DNA from: CAYWKS01 sp964458935
GTDB taxonomy: Bacteria > Planctomycetota > Phycisphaerae > Phycisphaerales > Zrk34
Reading direction: 5' to 3'
Assembly (NCBI GenBank): GCA_964458935.1
Contig: CAYWKS010000002.1
Location: 1 to 64,000 of the forward strand
Length of the DNA: 64,000 nucleotides
This document shows positions 61,344 through 64,000 of the stretch, piece after piece. The notes under the pieces are model-generated. The model saw nothing but the letters and a program-made list of their open reading frames with translations. It had not been told where the DNA came from and made no database searches. Each line of letters opens with the position of its first letter. Position 1 is the first letter of the stretch. Both the position numbers and the translations under genes were made by a program.

Positions 61344-64000
61344 TCAGCCGGGCAGGATCGCGTAGTTGCCCTGCACCTTGATGTCGAGCGCGAAAGCGAT
61401 CGCGCCGGCGATCGTCCACCCGATCGCCGACAGCAATTCGGCGGCGATCACCCCGACCATCAGCGGCAGCGCCGAGCGGAACGCCCGCGCCCCGCCGAAC
61501 TTGGTCACCATCACCTTGATCAGCCAGCCCACGAGGAAGGCGAACCACATCCGCCCGACCGGGAAGGTCCCCCAGATGAGGAAGATCACCGGGTGCAGGG
61601 GCCACCAGTTCAACCGCAGCCGCGCCAGCGCGAACACCACGACCAGCGCCGCGCCCAGGCCCATCCACCCGAACGTCTCGGGCTCGGGGTTGATGTTGAA
61701 CAGCCGCTCGAACCCGCTGAGGGTGTTTGATTGCGTGAGCACGCCCCGCGCTTCCAGGTCGTCGACGTTCTTCACCAGCTCGTGGAACGGATCGGGCGAG
61801 GTCGCCTTCGCCCAGTTGTCGTGGTACGCCGTGCCGTGGATGTGCTGCAGGGAGATCGTCGCGATGAACGCGATCGCGAAGCCGACGATGAGCACCAGGG
61901 CGAACGGCCCGATCGTGCGGGTGGGGCTGGCCTTGCCCACCCGTTCGCCGAGGTTGAGGGCGTTGACGAAGAACGGCGCCGCCGCCTCGCGGGTGTCCTT
62001 CATCAACACCGCGCTGGCCAGCGCCAGCGGCAGGAACCCCTCCGGCCCGACCGCCGACGCCCCGAGCAGCCCCACGATCACCCCCGCCGGGATCCAGTAC
62101 GCCATCACGAAGAACAGCCCCGTCTCGGCGTTGATCCGCGCCATGCCCAGCGACATCAGCAGGAAGCTCACGATCAGCAGCGCCGCCAGCGGCCAGTCCA
62201 GGCCGACGTACCGATAGAGCACGAACCCGGCCGCGACGCAGCAGACCACCATCGCCCGCGCCGCCCACGTCGCGTAAGCCGGCGTCGCCTTGCCGCGCGG
62301 CAGGCCCACCATGCTCGTCGCCACGTTCGCGTAGTAGCCCCGCCCGATGTACAGGATCATCACCGCCAGACCCAGGAACGCCCCGAACCGCAGCATCGGG
62401 CCCATGTCACTGGTCGTCCAGTTGTTCTCCACCGGCAGCCCGTTCGACAGCAGGATCGTGCCCAGGATGCCCCAGAACCACACGCTCAGACCCACGCTCA
62501 GCGACACCTCCTTGTTCAGGAAATACGCGAACGCCATCGCCGACAACTGCAGCGTCGGCTCCCACGCGTGGCCCGGCTGATGCACCTTGCCCAGCGTCGG
62601 GAACAGCTCCTTGAACCCGGTGAAATCGAACTGCAGCGGCAGCTCGGGGATCGGGTCGCCCACCCAGATGCTCAGCCCGTTGAGCGTGTGGATGCCCAGC
62701 ACGAGCAGGAACCCCAGCCAGAACAGCTTGTTCGACATGATCGCCGGCAGCACCTTGTCGTCCGGCCGCTCGGTCACCTCCTCCATGAACCGCACGATCG
62801 GGTAGCTCAACAGCTCCCGCTGCGACCACTGCGGGTGGACGATCACCGCCATGCACAGCACGGCGATCGTGAGCAGGATCGCGATCGTGCCCCAGGACAT
62901 GATCGGATTCTTCCACGCCCACCACGGCAGCTTGGTCGGCGGCAGCGTCTGCTGCTCGCCCGTGCCGGTGCGGATGACGCTCGTGGAGTACACCCCGCCG
63001 AACCCGTCGTTGAGCAGCACCCCCGACCCCTCGGGCGCCGGCACGATCACGCTGAGCTGCCCGCGACCGGGCGGGGCGTTGGGGTCGGCGATGCGCTCGG
63101 TCGCCCGCGCCACCCGCGGCGCCAGCGCCACCAGCGCGGCGCGGTTCGCGTGACGCTCGGCGATCACCGCACGCAGATCAAAGTACTCGATCTTGGCCTG
63201 CGTCCGGGTCACCTCCAGCCGCAGCGGCGCAAGCTGCTCCTCGAGCTCCCGCACCGCCTCGTACGCCTCGTCGCGCTGGGCGTCCCGTTCGGCGACGGCG
63301 TCCCGCAGGTCTTCGACCCGGCCGGCGCCGTCGCCGCCCTGGGCGCGGTTCAACCGCTCTCGCGCCGCGGCCAGCTCGTCGTTGACCTGCCTCAGCGCCG
63401 CCCGCCGCTCGTCCAGTCGCGGGCCCAGCTCCGCCGACCGCGCCGCGAGCGCCTGCTTATGTTGGGCCAGCTCGGCCTCGAGCTGCTCGACCTTGGCCAG
63501 CGCCGCGTCGCGCTCCTCCAGGTCCTCGATCGCCTCGGGCGGCAGCTTCTCACGCCCGACCGCCGCGGCCAAACCGGCGCCGTCGGTCAACGAGGTCGGT
63601 TCGATCGTCGACTCGTTGAGGATCTGCAGCAGCCGCCGCTTGTTGCCGGCCTGCTGCAAGGCGTCCTCGCGGCCCAGCTCGCGCACCAGCAGACGATCCT
63701 GCTCGCTCATCGACCCGGCCAGGTGCCGCTGCAGCGGGCTGGCCGGGCTTTCGATCGCCGCGACGAACTCGCCGTGCAGCGTCGGCCAGTCGCGGACGTG
63801 GCCCGACGCGACCTCCGCCGACCCGCCCGGCAGGTAGCTCATCACCTGCGCCGACTGCCAGGCCGTCTGGCTCGGGTACTCGTGCACCGGGATCGTCACG
63901 GTCGAGAAGAAGGTCCGGAAGAAGTTCGCGCCCGGCCAGGCGCAGACCATCAGCCCCATCGCCGCGATGATCGCCAGCTCACGGGGCTTGAGCGTCCATC
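61344..64000 (-). CDS. OPT-like membrane protein with coiled-coil insert (5' end beyond the window)
   Basis: At least 884 residues; the frame is open to the right edge, and the first visible codons (LKPRELAIIAAMGL) already form a membrane segment, so the true start lies outside. After the first spans comes a polar region with a long coiled-coil of roughly 170 residues (LEERDAALAKVEQLEAELAQ, ELAAARERLNRAQGG). About twelve more spans follow, ending with NWWPLHPVIFLIWGTFPVG and a last helix pair typical of the OPT-like DUF6785/DUF6784 group (label from memory). The coiled-coil insert is absent from the paralogue at 50496-52601. Probably a transporter core of the operon; substrate unknown. Confidence 0.77.
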   Translation of the reverse strand, partial: WTLKPRELAIIAAMGLMVCAWPGANFFRTFFSTVTIPVHEYPSQTAWQSAQVMSYLPGGSAEVASGHVRDWPTLHGEFVAAIESPASPLQRHLAGSMSEQDRLLVRELGREDALQQAGNKRRLLQILNESTIEPTSLTDGAGLAAAVGREKLPPEAIEDLEERDAALAKVEQLEAELAQHKQALAARSAELGPRLDERRAALRQVNDELAAARERLNRAQGGDGAGRVEDLRDAVAERDAQRDEAYEAVRELEEQLAPLRLEVTRTQAKIEYFDLRAVIAERHANRAALVALAPRVARATERIADPNAPPGRGQLSVIVPAPEGSGVLLNDGFGGVYSTSVIRTGTGEQQTLPPTKLPWWAWKNPIMSWGTIAILLTIAVLCMAVIVHPQWSQRELLSYPIVRFMEEVTERPDDKVLPAIMSNKLFWLGFLLVLGIHTLNGLSIWVGDPIPELPLQFDFTGFKELFPTLGKVHQPGHAWEPTLQLSAMAFAYFLNKEVSLSVGLSVWFWGILGTILLSNGLPVENNWTTSDMGPMLRFGAFLGLAVMILYIGRGYYANVATSMVGLPRGKATPAYATWAARAMVVCCVAAGFVLYRYVGLDWPLAALLIVSFLLMSLGMARINAETGLFFVMAYWIPAGVIVGLLGASAVGPEGFLPLALASAVLMKDTREAAAPFFVNALNLGERVGKASPTRTIGPFALVLIVGFAIAFIATISLQHIHGTAYHDNWAKATSPDPFHELVKNVDDLEARGVLTQSNTLSGFERLFNINPEPETFGWMGLGAALVVVFALARLRLNWWPLHPVIFLIWGTFPVGRMWFAFLVGWLIKVMVTKFGGARAFRSALPLMVGVIAAELLSAIGWTIAGAIAFALDIKVQGNYAILPG

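Overview
The window is GC-rich bacterial chromosome, densely coding. It most likely comes from a planctomycete, perhaps of the Phycisphaerae. The reasons are: a 23S rRNA gene that has its own promoter and no 16S gene upstream of it, a PEP-CTERM protein, a formylglycine-type sulfatase, FtsX/OPT-like transporter cassettes of a kind I associate with this phylum, and many genes without a Shine-Dalgarno sequence. This placement is an inference. No tRNA, CRISPR array or insertion sequence was seen.

Layout. 1-1137: 5' part of a 23S rRNA gene (minus strand) with leader, boxA and promoter. 1138-13348: mixed housekeeping and accessory genes (HAD phosphatase, acyl-CoA ligase, SPOR lipoprotein, fumC, glycosyltransferase, trpB, a GH28-type polysaccharide hydrolase with a decayed second 3' end beside it, a SulP transporter, a lipoprotein). 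13518-17933: one open frame joining a complete ABC exporter half-transporter to an outer-membrane secretin. 17943-28020: STAS protein, small unknown protein, ADP-forming acyl-CoA synthetase plus a CoA-transferase/GNAT fusion, PstS-like binding protein, sulfatase, flavoprotein, PEP-CTERM protein. 28483-35743: acetate/carboxylate uptake group (SSS symporter, acetyl-CoA synthetase, OFA-type MFS carrier, porin). 35811-44726: eleven-gene hyp-hox operon for a bidirectional NAD-linked [NiFe] hydrogenase. 44863-49505: dihydroorotate-dehydrogenase-like flavoprotein and pyruvate:ferredoxin oxidoreductase. 49711-64000: eight tightly coupled minus-strand genes. They encode two OPT-like membrane proteins, two LolD/MacB-type ATPases, two FtsX-type permeases (one a 1700-residue fusion to a degenerate M28 peptidase domain), a PqqD-like protein and an unknown soluble protein.

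How they fit together. Pyruvate:ferredoxin oxidoreductase, the Hox hydrogenase, the ADP-forming acyl-CoA synthetase, the CoA-transferase and acetyl-CoA synthetase outline a metabolism that can ferment pyruvate to acetate with H2 turnover and can also recover acetate. The last 14 kb is the strongest candidate for an undescribed system: an envelope machine that looks built for peptides or lipoproteins. The ABC-secretin fusion is the second candidate. From position 28483 to the right edge every gene lies on the minus strand.
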